This document shows positions 1 to 8,115 of a stretch of 64,000 nt of DNA, piece after piece. A program made the translations under genes and the position numbers. The stretch is taken from the NCBI GenBank assembly GCA_963781805.1, contig CAWAHF010000004.1:992001-1056000 (forward strand), given 5' to 3'. The stretch is from JAFGPL01 sp963781805. Lineage in GTDB: Bacteria; Bacteroidota; Bacteroidia; Bacteroidales; UBA10428. The notes under the pieces were generated by a model that saw nothing but the letters and a program-made list of their open reading frames with translations, was not told where the DNA came from and did no database searches. Position 1 is the first letter of the stretch; each line of letters opens with the position of its first letter.

Positions 1-1
1 C

Positions 2-1207
2 ATTGCAGGCATGGACAGGGCACTTCGTGCAAAAGTGATTACAAAATCAGGTAAGGCAGTCGAAACTGCCGGAGACATAGATGTGTTGCTGTTGGATAAA
101 ACCGGGACCATTACCATTGGTAACCGGAAAGCCACACAATTTCATACGGTAAATGGTACTGAAAAGCAACACTTGATTCAGCGGGCTGCTCTTAGTTCAT
201 TAGCAGACGAAACGCCCGAGGGTAAGTCGATTGTTGAATTGTCTGGAATTGATCCTAAAAGCATTGCGCCCGATAACCCCAGATTTATCCGGTTTACCGC
301 ACAAACACGTTGTTCAGGAGTTGAATTTGGCAACACCAGTATCAAAAAAGGCGCGTATGATGCCATTAAAAGCCTTGTGGAAAATGCTGGAAATAAATTA
401 CCTCGCGAACTTGATGAGATTGTAACAAAAATTTCTTCAGATGGAGGAACCCCACTCGTAGTAATAGAAAACAATAAAGTATTGGGGGTAATCGAGTTAC
501 AGGACATTATAAAAACCGGCATTAGCGAACGTTTCGAACGATTAAGGAAAATGGGTGTGAAAACGGTAATGGTAACCGGCGACAACCCGCTTACGGCAAA
601 ATATATCGCCGAAAAAGCGGGCGTGGATGACTTCATTGCCGAAGCTAAACCCGAAGATAAGATGGAATACATTAAAAAAGAGCAGGCCGAAGGACGGCTG
701 GTTGCCATGATGGGCGATGGTACAAACGATGCTCCCGCCCTTGCTCAGGCAGATGTGGGTGTTGCTATGAACAGCGGTACGCAGGCAGCAAAGGAAGCCG
801 GTAATATGGTTGACCTTGACAACGACCCCACCAAACTTATCGAGATTGTTGAAATCGGCAAGCAATTGCTGATGACCAGGGGAGCGTTGACCACTTTCAG
901 TATTGCAAATGATGTGGCCAAATACTTTGCCATAATCCCCGCTTTGTTTATCGCTGCAATCCCGGCTTTACAAGGATTAAACATTATGCACCTGGGCAGT
1001 CCGGCAAGCGCCATTCTGTCGGCAGTCATCTTTAATGCCATTATCATTCCATTGCTCATTCCGCTCGCCCTGAAAGGGGTCGCATATAAACCTATCGGGG
1101 CAAGCGCATTGCTTCGCAGGAATTTATTTATTTATGGTCTGGGCGGAATTATTGTCCCCTTTATCGGGATTAAACTGATTGATATGTTTGTTTCAACATT
1201 ACTTTAA
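2..1207 (+). CDS. kdpB: Potassium-transporting ATPase subunit B, 3' part
   Basis: Catalytic P-type ATPase subunit of the inner-membrane KdpFABC high-affinity K+ pump. The gene enters from the left edge: the frame is open from base 2 and reads IAG before MDR, as in full-length KdpB, so roughly the first 40% of the protein (including the actuator-domain TGES motif) lies outside. Visible motifs are the phosphorylation site DKTGTIT (aspartate codon at 95-97), the nucleotide-domain stretch FTAQTRCSG, TGDNPLTA, and the hinge MGDGTNDAPAL, followed by C-terminal membrane helices. The gene is followed after 11 bases by kdpC. Assignment to KdpB rather than another P-type ATPase rests on the FTAQ and DPTKLIEIVEIGKQ signatures and on the neighbour. 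Confidence 0.97.
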   Translation: MAGMDRALRAKVITKSGKAVETAGDIDVLLLDKTGTITIGNRKATQFHTVNGTEKQHLIQRAALSSLADETPEGKSIVELSGIDPKSIAPDNPRFIRFTAQTRCSGVEFGNTSIKKGAYDAIKSLVENAGNKLPRELDEIVTKISSDGGTPLVVIENNKVLGVIELQDIIKTGISERFERLRKMGVKTVMVTGDNPLTAKYIAEKAGVDDFIAEAKPEDKMEYIKKEQAEGRLVAMMGDGTNDAPALAQADVGVAMNSGTQAAKEAGNMVDLDNDPTKLIEIVEIGKQLLMTRGALTTFSIANDVAKYFAIIPALFIAAIPALQGLNIMHLGSPASAILSAVIFNAIIIPLLIPLALKGVAYKPIGASALLRRNLFIYGLGGIIVPFIGIKLIDMFVSTLL

Positions 1208-1218
1208 AATTTAAGAAG

Positions 1219-1785
1219 ATGAAAAAGAATATAATACCCGCAATAAGGCTTACCCTGGTAAGCATGGTTTTCTTCATGGGCATTTACACCCTGATTATGC
1301 TCGGAATTGCCCAACTGGCCCCTAACAAGGGAAAAGGACTGACAATCACACAGGATGATAAAACCTGGCATATAAATGTAGGACAGTCATTTACCCAGGA
1401 TAAGTATTTCTGGTCAAGGCCATCCGCTGTTGATTACAATGCAGCGGGTTCAGGCGGCAGCAATAAAGGCCCGTCTAACCCTGAATACCTTTCCGAAGTA
1501 CAGGTACGTATTGATACATTTCTGGTTCATAATCCGGGAATCAATAAAGCAGAAATCCCGGCTGACCTTGTAACCGCAAGCGGTAGCGGGTTAGACCCTC
1601 ATATCTCGGTACAGGCCGCCAAAGTCCAGATAAAAAGGATTGCGAAAATCCGTATGCTTTCTGAGAATACTTTACTCCAACTTGTTCAAAAGAACACCGA
1701 AAAACCTTTGCTAGGTCTATTTGGGACAGAAAGAATTAATGTACTTAAATTAAATCTTGATTTAGACAACCTCTCAAATAATTAA
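1219..1785 (+). CDS. kdpC: Potassium-transporting ATPase subunit C
   Basis: Single-span accessory subunit of the Kdp K+ pump. The 188-aa length is usual for the family. It has one N-terminal membrane helix (about residues 9-31) followed by the periplasmic domain with the family motifs YFWSRPSA, YNAAGSGGSN, DLVTASGSGLDPHIS and LLGLFG. It begins 11 bases after kdpB with an AGAAG stretch just before the ATG, and the downstream porin-like gene starts 3 bases after its stop, so the genes are almost certainly co-transcribed. No defect is seen. Confidence 0.97.
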   Translation: MKKNIIPAIRLTLVSMVFFMGIYTLIMLGIAQLAPNKGKGLTITQDDKTWHINVGQSFTQDKYFWSRPSAVDYNAAGSGGSNKGPSNPEYLSEVQVRIDTFLVHNPGINKAEIPADLVTASGSGLDPHISVQAAKVQIKRIAKIRMLSENTLLQLVQKNTEKPLLGLFGTERINVLKLNLDLDNLSNN

Positions 1786-1788
1786 GCG

Positions 1789-2508
1789 ATGAAAAAAGCA
1801 TATTATATACTGATAATAATCTCAGTGGTTTTCATGGTAACTCTTATCCCCTTTCAAGAATTAAGAGCTCAGGAAGAAGACAAGGATTCTTCGTTTAGTG
1901 TAGGGGCAGATTTTTACAGTAATTATATCTGGCGTGGAACAAAATTTGGCACGGGGCCTGCTTTCCAGCCATCCGTAAAATTCACTTCCGGAGGTCTGAC
2001 ACTGGGTTCATGGGGTTCATTTGATGCAAATGGATATACTGAAGCCGATATATATGCATCGTATGCATTTGATTTCGGCTTAAGCATTGGAATAACCGAT
2101 TATTATTTTGGTGCTCCGTATTTCACGTTCGGCAGTGATTCATCGAGCCATGCGTTCGAGGCCAACCTGGGATTTGTCATTGGTGATTTAAGCTTAAGTG
2201 GCAATTATATCCTCAATAAATCCGATAAGATGGATACTGAGGGGAATATTATAGGGGCGGGTTCGGTTGGCGGTGATTTGTATTTTGAAGCCGGGTATAC
2301 ATTTACCGGTTTTAAAATTTTTGCCGGTGCCGGAAATGGTTGGCATACACTGGACTCAGATGAAGACGAATTTGGTATTTGCAATGTTGGTTTAAGTACA
2401 TGGAAAGAAATTAAGATAACAGATAGTTTTTCAATTCCTGTTACTGGGTCGGTTATCTGGAATCCCCATGCTGAACAGTTCTTCATAGTTGCCGGATTTT
2501 CATTATAA
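1789..2508 (+). CDS. Small outer-membrane beta-barrel protein in the kdp operon
   Basis: A 239-aa protein with a signal peptide (about residues 1-27, cleaved after a LRAQ-like end) followed by alternating aromatic/polar strands typical of a small porin-like barrel. The phrase SNYIWRGTKFG and the regular return of Y/F-rich strands ending in the final phenylalanine (IVAGFSL) resemble the TorF/gcw_chp family of putative porins. It sits between kdpC and the KdpD sensor with almost no spacing. This suggests a role at the outer membrane under potassium limitation, but nothing in the sequence shows the substrate. Function is inferred from context only. Confidence 0.75.
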   Translation: MKKAYYILIIISVVFMVTLIPFQELRAQEEDKDSSFSVGADFYSNYIWRGTKFGTGPAFQPSVKFTSGGLTLGSWGSFDANGYTEADIYASYAFDFGLSIGITDYYFGAPYFTFGSDSSSHAFEANLGFVIGDLSLSGNYILNKSDKMDTEGNIIGAGSVGGDLYFEAGYTFTGFKIFAGAGNGWHTLDSDEDEFGICNVGLSTWKEIKITDSFSIPVTGSVIWNPHAEQFFIVAGFSL

Positions 2509-2583
2509 AGAAACTTCAAAAATGCCACATAGCCAATTCTTTATCGGTTGTAATTATTTTAACTTTGCTTAATTTCTTCCTGC

Positions 2584-3708
2584 ATGATAGAAAAAGAACA
2601 CAATGTCCAGCGTTTCCTCGATTTGATTAAAAAATCAAGACGGGGTAAGTTTAAAATCTATATTGGCATGAGTGCCGGTATTGGCAAAACCTACCGTATG
2701 TTGCAGGAAGCACATATTTTACTTCGCAACGGCATTGATGTGAAATTGGGGTATATCGAAACCCACGGACGTGAAGATGTTGAAAAAAAACTTATCGGTT
2801 TGCCGGTAATCCCCCGCAGGAAGATTTTCTACAAAAGCAGGGAACTGGAAGAAATGGATTTACAGGCAATACTTAATTTAAGGCCTGAAGTGGTGATTAT
2901 CGACGAACTGGCGCATACCAACATGCCCGGAAGTAAAAATGAAAAACGCTGGCAGGATGTCCTTGAAGTTATTTCCGCAGGTATTAATGTAATTAGCGCC
3001 ATCAATATACAGCACATTGAAGGCTTGAATGAAGATGTAAAGAAAATAACCGGTATTGAAACAAAAGAACGCATTCCGGACATGGTGCTGAACGAGGCCG
3101 ACGAAGTGGTGAATATTGATTTTCCGGCTGATGAACTTATTATCCGGCTCAAGGAAGGCAAAATTTACACCAAAGACAAGATAGAGACTGCCCTGGGACA
3201 CTATTTTAAGTCAGAAAATCTATTACAGTTAAGACAACTTGCGCTTAAGGAAGTGGCCTCGCAGGTAGAACGTAAAGTGGAAAGGGAAGTTCCCAAAAGT
3301 ATTCCACAATTCCATGCAAGGTTTCTGGGATGTATCAGTACAAATGAAAAAACCGCCAAAGTTGTTATTCGTAAAACAGCCCGTCTTGCTAATTTCTACA
3401 GTAGTAAATGGTATGTGCTGTATGTGCAAACACCCAAAGAAAGTCCTGACAAAATTGCCCTTGACAAGCAAAGGCACCTGATAAACAATTTTAAACTGGC
3501 CACCGAAATGGGCGCCGAAATAATCAAGGTAAATAGTAATAATGTAGCCAAAGCCATAATTGAGCAGGCTGTTGAGCGCGAAGTTACTACTGTCTGTATT
3601 GGCAGGCCGCACATTAACTTGTTGAAACTGATATTAGCAACGAATATTTTTAATGACTTGCTAAAAAAACTATCATCAAATAAAATTGACATTGCAATAC
3701 TTTCATAG
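2584..3708 (+). CDS. KdpD-type sensory protein without kinase domain
   Basis: Corresponds to the cytoplasmic N-terminal half of KdpD: the KdpD domain (about residues 20-230) with Walker A GMSAGIGKT (K35) and Walker B VVIIDELAHTNMPGS, then a universal-stress-protein-like domain (about 250-374). In E. coli KdpD these parts precede four membrane helices and a histidine kinase in one ~890-aa chain; here the protein ends at 374 aa and the kinase is a separate gene starting at the very next base. It probably senses K+ or energy state and acts on the adjacent kinase. No membrane segment is seen. Product family is certain; the partnership is inferred from gene order. Confidence 0.9.
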   Translation: MIEKEHNVQRFLDLIKKSRRGKFKIYIGMSAGIGKTYRMLQEAHILLRNGIDVKLGYIETHGREDVEKKLIGLPVIPRRKIFYKSRELEEMDLQAILNLRPEVVIIDELAHTNMPGSKNEKRWQDVLEVISAGINVISAINIQHIEGLNEDVKKITGIETKERIPDMVLNEADEVVNIDFPADELIIRLKEGKIYTKDKIETALGHYFKSENLLQLRQLALKEVASQVERKVEREVPKSIPQFHARFLGCISTNEKTAKVVIRKTARLANFYSSKWYVLYVQTPKESPDKIALDKQRHLINNFKLATEMGAEIIKVNSNNVAKAIIEQAVEREVTTVCIGRPHINLLKLILATNIFNDLLKKLSSNKIDIAILS

Positions 3709-5436
3709 ATGAAAATTAAAACGAAACTGATTTTAGGCCTCGGCTCGCTTTTCAGCCTGATAATCATCCTGAGCATACTGGGAATTTTAAAAATCAATTC
3801 CCTGGCTTCGGCTACTGAAAATATTTTGGTTGACAATTACAGAACGCTTGAATATGCAAGGAACATGTTAAAAGTGTTGGACGGGCTACCGGAAGACAAA
3901 AAATCAACCGGAATTTTTGAAGATTACCTGGTAAAGCAACAAAATAACATTACTGAAATTGGCGAAACTGAACTTACAGACAGCCTTGCAGCGCATTTCA
4001 GTAAATTAAAGGTAAATAGTTCTGATTCGCTTGCCCCCTTTGAAATAAGAAACGATTTAAACCGCATTATGCACCTGAATATGACAGCTATTCAGGAAAA
4101 AAGTACTTTAGCCAAAGAGAAGGCAAAAGATGCTATTTTTTGGATAGTATTTACTGGAATTCTATGTTTTGTTATTGCACTTGCACTGTTTCTTCGATTG
4201 CCCGGTAACATTGCCAATCCTATAAGCGAACTGACAGAAAGTATCCGGCAGATTGCGGCTAAAAATTACTCTCAACGGGTTCATTTTGAAAAACATTATG
4301 AATTTGGAGAATTGGCAGAATCATTTAATACAATGGCAGAAGAGCTGGAAGAATACAATAACAGCAATGTCGCCCGGTTAATGATGTCCATTAAAAGAAT
4401 GGAAGCCTTGATAGAAAAAATGAATGAACCGGTAATTGGCATGGATGAGAGTAGGTTAATCATTTTTGCAAATGATGAAGCACGAAAAATAACAGGATTG
4501 GAGAAAGGGCAGCTTGTTGGCAAAAACGCTGAGGAACTTGCCATTACCAACGATTTGATACGTGAATTGTTGCAGGAACTTTTCGGGGCTAAACGAAAGA
4601 ACAGGCAAGAACCCTTAAAAATATTTGCCGACGGGAAAGAAAGCTATTTTGAAAAAGAAATTTTAAATATAACGTTGGAACCCAAAGGTCCACAGGAAAA
4701 AAAGCTTATCAGCCATGTAATTCTGCTGCGAAATGTAACTTCATATAAAGAACTCGACTTTGCTAAAACCAATTTTATTGCTACAGTCTCTCACGAATTT
4801 AAAACTCCTATATCATCTATTAAAATGAGCCTGCAATTGTTGGAAAACGACAAAATAGGGCAGTTGAACGATGAACAAAAAAATTTGGTAAGCAGTATTA
4901 AAGATGATGCCGAACGGCTTTTAAATATTACAGGCGAATTACTGAATATGACCCAGGTGGAGAGCGGGAATATTCAATTGAATATCATGCCTGCCAATCC
5001 GAAGGATATTTTACAATATGCAATCAACGCCAATAAAGTGCAGGCCGAACAAAAAAAAGTATCTTTCGAAATAGACTGTTCTCCCGAAGTTCCTAAAGTT
5101 CTTGCCGATAGGGAAAAAACCGCATGGGTACTGACCAATCTCATTTCAAATGCTATTCGTTACTCGTACGAAAATTCCAAAATCTTTTTGACGGTAGAAA
5201 ACATCGGCAAATTCATTAAATTTTCTGTGAAAGATACCGGTCAGGGTATTGCCCCCCAATATAAGGACAAGATATTCGACCGGTATTTCCGGGTTCCGGG
5301 AATGCACAAAGAAGGCACTGGTCTTGGTCTTGCCATAAGCAAAGAATTTATCGAGGCCCAGGGCGGACAAATAACCGTTGAGAGTGATTTCGGGGCAGGG
5401 AGCACATTTATGGTAACTTTAAATGGAGTATCATAA
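3709..5436 (+). CDS. HAMP-PAS sensor histidine kinase of the kdp operon
   Basis: A 575-aa membrane kinase. Helices at about residues 7-27 and 143-163 bracket a short periplasmic domain; HAMP follows (about 165-220), then a PAS domain (about 235-345), HisKA with phospho-acceptor H362 in SHEFKTP, and HATPase_c with N-box NLISNAIRYS, G1 DTGQGIAP and G2 GTGLGLAIS. The ATG directly abuts the stop of the KdpD-domain gene, implying translational coupling. No response regulator follows; in related kdp operons it lies upstream of the pump genes, which is outside this window. The domain set differs from canonical KdpD, whose kinase lacks HAMP and PAS. Confidence 0.9.
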   Translation: MKIKTKLILGLGSLFSLIIILSILGILKINSLASATENILVDNYRTLEYARNMLKVLDGLPEDKKSTGIFEDYLVKQQNNITEIGETELTDSLAAHFSKLKVNSSDSLAPFEIRNDLNRIMHLNMTAIQEKSTLAKEKAKDAIFWIVFTGILCFVIALALFLRLPGNIANPISELTESIRQIAAKNYSQRVHFEKHYEFGELAESFNTMAEELEEYNNSNVARLMMSIKRMEALIEKMNEPVIGMDESRLIIFANDEARKITGLEKGQLVGKNAEELAITNDLIRELLQELFGAKRKNRQEPLKIFADGKESYFEKEILNITLEPKGPQEKKLISHVILLRNVTSYKELDFAKTNFIATVSHEFKTPISSIKMSLQLLENDKIGQLNDEQKNLVSSIKDDAERLLNITGELLNMTQVESGNIQLNIMPANPKDILQYAINANKVQAEQKKVSFEIDCSPEVPKVLADREKTAWVLTNLISNAIRYSYENSKIFLTVENIGKFIKFSVKDTGQGIAPQYKDKIFDRYFRVPGMHKEGTGLGLAISKEFIEAQGGQITVESDFGAGSTFMVTLNGVS

Positions 5437-5519
5437 ATTGAAATTCGATAGACCTTAAAAAAACCTTGAAGTAACATCTGGTTCTGAGTTACAAATACAC
5501 CAAAACATAACACCAAAGT

Positions 5520-5830
5520 TACAGGCTGGTTCCAAAAGCTGACAAGGGTTCGCTACGCCAGCCTCAAAAAATCTCCACTTTCGTACCTCAAGTAGTATTT
5601 TTTAGTCTGCCCTTGCACCTTTTGCCCCCAACCTGTGTCCGCAAGGGCATTATGTTTTATTGTATTTTTCGTTGTAGGTTGGCTGGCTGGTGGCTGGTCT
5701 CCTACGCTTGCAGTAAGGCTCGTTTCCAGTTCTATATCGTTCGTGGTTCGGTGCCGTTGGTCTCCATTCAGCTCTTGTGGCTGTCGTTCTCAATTGGTAA
5801 GCTGCCCTTTTAGGGTGGTTTACTTTTTTT
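5520..5830 (+). other. Hairpin-rich leader upstream of an uncharacterised gene
   Basis: No convincing gene lies between the kinase stop and 5958. The stretch is visibly more GC-rich than its flanks and holds several inverted repeats: AGGCTGG (5523-5529) with CCAGCCT (5558-5564), GCCCTTGC (5609-5616) with GCAAGGGC (5641-5648), and GTAGG (5674-5678) with CCTAC (5701-5705), plus a GGCTGG-rich patch around 5680-5697. It could be a structured 5' leader or small RNA belonging to the following gene. The two overlapping short open frames here look like chance products. No known RNA family was recognised. Confidence 0.3.
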
Positions 5831-5854
5831 TGTGTATCCGTTAATATCTTTTTT

Positions 5855-5934
5855 ATAACGATTATTAATAATTCTAAACTAATTCTAAATAATAATGGTC
5901 TGATTTTTGAGTTTACATAGGTGATAATCGTTAT
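5855..5934 (+). promoter_or_regulatory. Perfect 11-bp inverted repeat before the 248-aa gene
   Basis: ATAACGATTAT at 5855-5865 is repeated as its exact reverse complement ATAATCGTTAT at 5924-5934, 24 bases before the start codon. Between the arms lies an AT-rich segment with a short direct repeat (AATTCTAAA twice, around 5870-5890). Arms about 70 bases apart on AT-rich DNA could be paired operator sites or the ends of a looped RNA. This is seen directly; regulatory function is inferred. Confidence 0.4.
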
Positions 5935-5957
5935 GTATTAATCAAAAATTATAAATT

Positions 5958-6704
5958 ATGAGTAGTAATAGCGAAACCGGCCATGCAAAGAACGTGGCCA
6001 ATTTTGGAAAATTAGTTTCCTTTTGCATCGGCTATGGTGCCGATTACAATCCCTCAAATTCTGGTATCATCATTGAAGCATTGACTACAATGCAAACCGA
6101 TTCCCAGAATTCGATTAACTCGGTAAATGCAAGTTTACCTGCATACAACAATACAATTGCAGCACGTGAAGGGGCTTTTAAGCCACTTAGCAAGCTAATC
6201 ACACGTGTTATGAACGCTCTCAAAGCAGCCAATCCAACCGCTGAAATTACAAATAAAGCAGTAACATTGGTTCGTAAATTACAAGGCCGCAGGGCATCCT
6301 CCAAACTTACAGAAGAAGAAAAACAGGAATTGATTGCGCAGGGTAAAGAAGTAAATGAAATATCTTCTTCACAGTTAAGCTTCGATAACCGTATAGACAA
6401 CCTGGATAAATTAATTAACCTGCTTGGCTCTATACCGGAATACAACCCAAATGAAACAGAATTACAGGTAGCTTCATTAACCACTCTCTTAGGGGATTTA
6501 AGGACTAAGAATGATGCTGCAATTGCAGCCACAACCCCTTTAAGCAATGCCCGCATTGCTAGAAATAATATCCTCTATATCAATGGTGCAGGCCTCGTTG
6601 ATAAAGCATTGAACGTGAAAGCTTATGTAAAGTCCCTCTTTGGTGCATCAAGCCCCCAATATCATCAGATTTCGGGCTTAGAGTTTAAAAGATACAAAAT
6701 CTAA
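5958..6704 (+). CDS. Uncharacterised 248-aa soluble helical protein
   Basis: No signal peptide or membrane span. The protein is mostly alpha-helical in composition, rich in Asn, Ser, Ala and Leu, with a charged middle segment (about residues 90-135, RKLQGRRASSKLTEEEKQEL) and a C-terminal ITG-like end reading SGLEFKRYKI. The N-terminus SSNSETGHAKNVANF and segments PLSKLITRVMNALKA and NARIARNNILY look like strongly constrained blocks. From memory, similar proteins of about 245 aa occur, often in several copies, in other Bacteroidota without known function; this cannot be verified here. It is a single-gene unit with its own leader and a strong terminator directly behind it, followed by a degenerate repeat array. 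No function is proposed. Confidence 0.85.
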   Translation: MSSNSETGHAKNVANFGKLVSFCIGYGADYNPSNSGIIIEALTTMQTDSQNSINSVNASLPAYNNTIAAREGAFKPLSKLITRVMNALKAANPTAEITNKAVTLVRKLQGRRASSKLTEEEKQELIAQGKEVNEISSSQLSFDNRIDNLDKLINLLGSIPEYNPNETELQVASLTTLLGDLRTKNDAAIAATTPLSNARIARNNILYINGAGLVDKALNVKAYVKSLFGASSPQYHQISGLEFKRYKI

Positions 6705-6730
6705 AAAAAAGGGCGCAAGCCCTTTTTTTT
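6703..6730 (+). terminator. Rho-independent terminator of the 248-aa gene
   Basis: AAAAAAAAGGGC, GCAA tetraloop, GCCCTTTTTTTT: a perfect stem overlapping the stop codon of the preceding gene, with a T-run on the + strand. The symmetric A/T arms would also allow termination from the other direction. Confidence 0.9.
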
Positions 6731-6780
6731 ATTCCATCACTGCAAAATTAAAAGTTGTATCCTCATTTGTAAAACCCCCT

Positions 6781-6990
6781 AAGCAATTTATCAAATAAGC
6801 TTTGGCGACTTTAAAACTTCCAATAGCATTTATATAATTTACGATAGCATTTATAAATAATGCTTTGGATAGTATGGAACTTTCTTTGGCGTTTATATAT
6901 TAAGCAATAGCGAGTTACAAACTTGCTTTGGCATTTATCGAATGAGCGTTGGAGAGTTTCAAACAAGCTTTGGCGGTCAAGTAAGTAAGA
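6781..6990. repeat. Degenerate ~21-bp tandem repeat array
   Basis: About ten imperfect units of 20-23 bases in a row, consensus near AAGCTTTGGCATTTATAAATT (for example around 6796, 6880, 6905, 6928, 6949 and 6970). The recurring words are AGCTTTGG, GCATTTAT and GGCGAGTT. No unit is repeated exactly and no unique spacers separate them, so this is not a CRISPR array. It lies immediately downstream of the uncharacterised gene and its terminator. Nothing coding is seen from 6731 to 7197. Confidence 0.6.
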
Positions 6991-7197
6991 AAATAATACA
7001 TAAAGGATTCCTATAAAATGTAGTATTCTTGGGCTTTCTCATTAAAAGTTATAGAATGATTGTTTGATTTAGTCTTTTCAGATTGCAAATATCAAAAATA
7101 CATCCTATGTTTTGACAAAGCATTTTTGGAAGTTGGATGAGATTATATAAAACCCACCCCGCATAGTTTTTTTGTCATATTTTTTGTCCTGCCCTGG

Positions 7198-7970
7198 TTT
7201 TGCACATTTGCAAAAGCACGCACCCTTCGGGATGCACTAACTTTTGCAAAAGAGCAAAACGCCACCTCACAAAACAAAAAATCCGCCAAAAAACCTATTT
7301 CCCCATGGTAAAATCCGAAAACAAAAGAGCGCCCCAAAGAAGCCCCGGCACGGGGCTCAACTATCACGGCGGATACCGCCGAAAGGTCTTTTCCTCATTT
7401 GATTCTGAAAGGAATACCCGGTTTTTTATCTGTTTTCTTTCCCCGATGGAAGAATATATCAGGCTTGCAGCCTGATGATGTGAAAAATAATTCGTTTCGC
7501 CCGAAATATCAGCCTTCCTGTTCGGAAGGCAAGCCTGAAAGCCTGCCTGACGGCAAGGCAGGACTGAAAGAAAATCCCTTTCCCTCCGCTGACGTTGCTC
7601 CTTTGACGCTGCAACATGCTGACGTTTTCAACGAGCTGACGACATCACCCATCGGTTTGACGGCTCCCCGCATCCTGACGGCTGACGATGGCGTTAAAAC
7701 GCCCTCCACCGCTGACGTTCGGACGACCTGTTTTGACGTTCAGTTGCTGGCGGTTCCCGCCAGGCTGTTGGCGACCTTTGGTCGCCTGGTGGACGTTGAA
7801 GTTTTTTCAATAAAAAACTTCAATTTGTTGATAACAAATTTCTTTTGCTTAAAACCTGTTGATAAAAATGATGATGACAGGGAAATTATTTTTTCCCATT
7901 ATCCATTTTTTGCTGAAACAGGCGAATCCGACCATCGGAAACGATGCGCCGACTTTTTAATTTAATTTCA
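7198..7970. repeat. Array of short perfect hairpins
   Basis: A non-coding stretch made largely of consecutive small inverted repeats with 0-8-base loops: 7198-7215, 7241-7252, 7341-7357, 7367-7381, 7458-7476, 7512-7530, 7542-7562, 7690-7703, 7747-7763, 7770-7786, 7796-7823 (12-bp stem), 7822-7840 and 7927-7939. Stems are 5-12 bp and nearly all perfect. Between 7588 and 7740 the word (G)CTGACG recurs about nine times. The 188-aa open frame crossing this region is built from these palindromes and is not believed to be a gene. Two more such hairpins lie at 8261-8279 and 8290-8314. Confidence 0.6.
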
Positions 7971-7996
7971 GGGGCAGAGAAATCTGTCCCTTTTTT
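7971..7996 (+). terminator. Terminator-like hairpin ending the hairpin array
   Basis: GGGGCAGA, GAAA loop, TCTGTCCC (one G-T pair) followed directly by TTTTTT. The GNRA-type loop and T-run fit an intrinsic terminator on the + strand, which would imply that something upstream in the hairpin array is transcribed rightward. Confidence 0.65.
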
Positions 7997-8004
7997 ATGG
8001 TAAT

Positions 8005-8115
8005 ATGTATTATTCCTGCATTTTATATAGTAAAATCCTAAATAAATATTATACTGGTCAAACCGACAACCTTGAACGTAGATTACAGGAACATAATAGA
8101 GGTAAGACACCATTT
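8005..8115 (+). pseudogene. Truncated GIY-YIG endonuclease gene
   Basis: The first ~37 residues (MYYSCILYSKILNKYYTG then QTDNLERRLQEHNRGKTPF) match the start of the small stand-alone GIY-YIG nucleases common in Bacteroidota, normally about 80-100 aa. The conserved YIG is YTG here, while the catalytic-arginine helix RRLQEHN is kept. After 8115 the similarity stops abruptly and is replaced by hairpin-rich sequence like that upstream, so the rest of the domain, including the catalytic glutamate region, is missing. The open frame runs on to 8304 but that part is not GIY-YIG-like. Confidence 0.6.

Noticed and set aside
178..708. A 176-aa minus-strand frame inside kdpB
   Set aside because: It lies fully antisense to conserved P-type ATPase motifs and has no protein-family character.
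5613..5844. Two overlapping short open frames before the uncharacterised gene
   Set aside because: They read the same GC-rich structured leader in different frames, and neither looks like a natural protein.
5440..5950. Possible tmRNA, RNase P or rRNA fragment
   Set aside because: Hairpins are present but no conserved core sequence of these RNAs was recognised.
6781..6990. Possible CRISPR array
   Set aside because: The units are all imperfect, there are no unique spacers and no cas gene is nearby.
7399..7965. A 188-aa open frame across the hairpin array
   Set aside because: Its sequence is produced by the palindromes and the repeated GCTGACG word; no recognisable domain, no leader signal and no natural protein character.
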